This document shows positions 6,694 through 7,396 of a stretch of DNA of 7,396 bases, one piece after another; positions within the stretch are counted from its first letter, which is position 1; each line of letters begins with the position of its first letter. The position numbers and the translations under genes were made by a program. The stretch covers positions 1 to 7,396 of the forward strand of contig JAEDMO010000043.1 in assembly GCA_016302935.1 (NCBI GenBank), written 5' to 3'. The notes below the pieces were generated by a model, which was given only the letters and a program-made list of their open reading frames with translations, did no database searches and had not been told where the DNA came from. This DNA comes from Bacilli bacterium (lineage in GTDB: Bacteria > Bacillota_I > Bacilli_A > RF39 > UBA660).

Positions 6694-7396
6694 ATGATCC
6701 CTCAAAGAATTTATTATGTTTGGTTTGGAAAAAATAAAAAGCCGGATAACATAAGAAATAATATTGCATCATGGAAAAAGGAAAATCCTGATTTCCAAAT
6801 AATTGAAATTAATGAAAGTAATTTTGATGTTTGCAAATACAAATTTACTGAAAAAGCTTATGAATCCCAAGATTGGGCTTATGTAAGCGATGTCGCTAGA
6901 ATTGATACACTTTTTAATAATGGTGGCTTCTATTTAGATACGGATGTAGAGCTTATTAAGTCTATAGAGCCACTTAGAAACGCTAGAAGCGTCTGGGGAT
7001 TGGAGAACTCCGATGCCATTAATACTGGATTGATTTTAGGTTCAGAAAAAGGAAATAAAACCTTAAAAGAATTATTAGATATTTATAGTAAGATAACTTT
7101 TAAACACGAACTAAAAAATCATTTAGTGACAGTCCCTATAGTAACTAATTATTTTTTAAAACACGGCTTTAGGAAAATAAATAGATATCAGATATTAGAA
7201 AATGATGCTCATATTTATCCTGTTGAATATTTTGCCCCACTCCATTACTGGGGAGGTGGAAAAATTAGTAAAAAGACCATAGCCGTACATCATTATGCGG
7301 GAAGTTGGGTAGAGAATAACATACAGTGGAAAAAGTACAATAAAGAATGGGTAAAAAAAGAATTGATACTTAAAGTACCTAGCCTATTTTTTAAGG
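6694..7396 (+). CDS. GT32-like glycosyltransferase (DXD), 3'-truncated by window end
   Basis: An open frame of 234 codons with no stop before the edge. It starts MIPQRIYYVWFGKNKKP, the classic opening of capsule-locus GT32 enzymes (glycosyltransferase with sugar-binding DXD region, Gly_transf_sug type). QDWAYVSDVARID (59-71) and NNGGFYLDTDVE (75-86) carry the donor- and metal-binding core, with the DXD at D82-T83-D84. HHYAGSW (199-205) is the typical C-terminal block with a metal-coordinating His. With that block already present, the protein is probably nearly complete; family members in such loci are often about 230-260 residues. It acts in the cytoplasm on the lipid-linked unit, adding a sugar I cannot specify. 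It lies 13 bases after the GT2 stop with a strong AAGGAG site. Sample GC (6901-7080) is about 34%. Confidence 0.92.
   Translation, partial: MIPQRIYYVWFGKNKKPDNIRNNIASWKKENPDFQIIEINESNFDVCKYKFTEKAYESQDWAYVSDVARIDTLFNNGGFYLDTDVELIKSIEPLRNARSVWGLENSDAINTGLILGSEKGNKTLKELLDIYSKITFKHELKNHLVTVPIVTNYFLKHGFRKINRYQILENDAHIYPVEYFAPLHYWGGGKISKKTIAVHHYAGSWVENNIQWKKYNKEWVKKELILKVPSLFFK

Overview
The window is one uninterrupted plus-strand stretch of a surface-polysaccharide (capsule or exopolysaccharide) cluster of the Wzx/Wzy-dependent type. It comes from a low-GC Gram-positive bacterium, most likely a lactic acid bacterium of the Lactobacillaceae or a relative. The evidence is the AT-rich composition (hand counts of 180-base blocks give about 39% GC in the first gene and 23-34% further on), AGGAG-type ribosome binding sites, a TTG start, and gene families typical of such loci. 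No sequence search was possible, so the organism is an inference.

Left module (1-3306): the 3' end of a phosphoglycosyl (priming) transferase; a GT2 transferase of the AmsE-like type; a GT-D fold transferase (DUF1792 family); and a Stealth-family sugar-phosphate transferase. Gaps between these genes are 18-35 bases. A stop-rich non-coding gap of about 220 bases (3307-3528) follows.

Right module (3529-7396): a multi-spanning Wzy-type polymerase; a GT4 transferase that begins with TTG inside the end of wzy; a GT2 transferase that begins inside the end of the GT4 gene; and a GT32 transferase that is still open at the right edge after 234 codons.

How they would work together: the priming enzyme puts the first sugar phosphate on undecaprenyl phosphate at the inner face of the membrane. 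Up to five glycosyltransferases (two GT2, one GT-D, one GT4, one GT32) then extend the lipid-linked unit. The Stealth enzyme would add a sugar through a phosphodiester. After flipping, Wzy would polymerise the unit outside the membrane. No flippase, chain-length or tyrosine-kinase regulator, or nucleotide-sugar gene lies in the window; they must be elsewhere. The most distinctive points are the Stealth gene beside a GT-D gene, which predicts a phosphodiester-containing repeat unit, the drop in GC after the priming transferase, and the non-coding gap that divides the locus. I see no RNA gene, insertion sequence, CRISPR array or clear terminator, and no sign of a wholly new kind of system.
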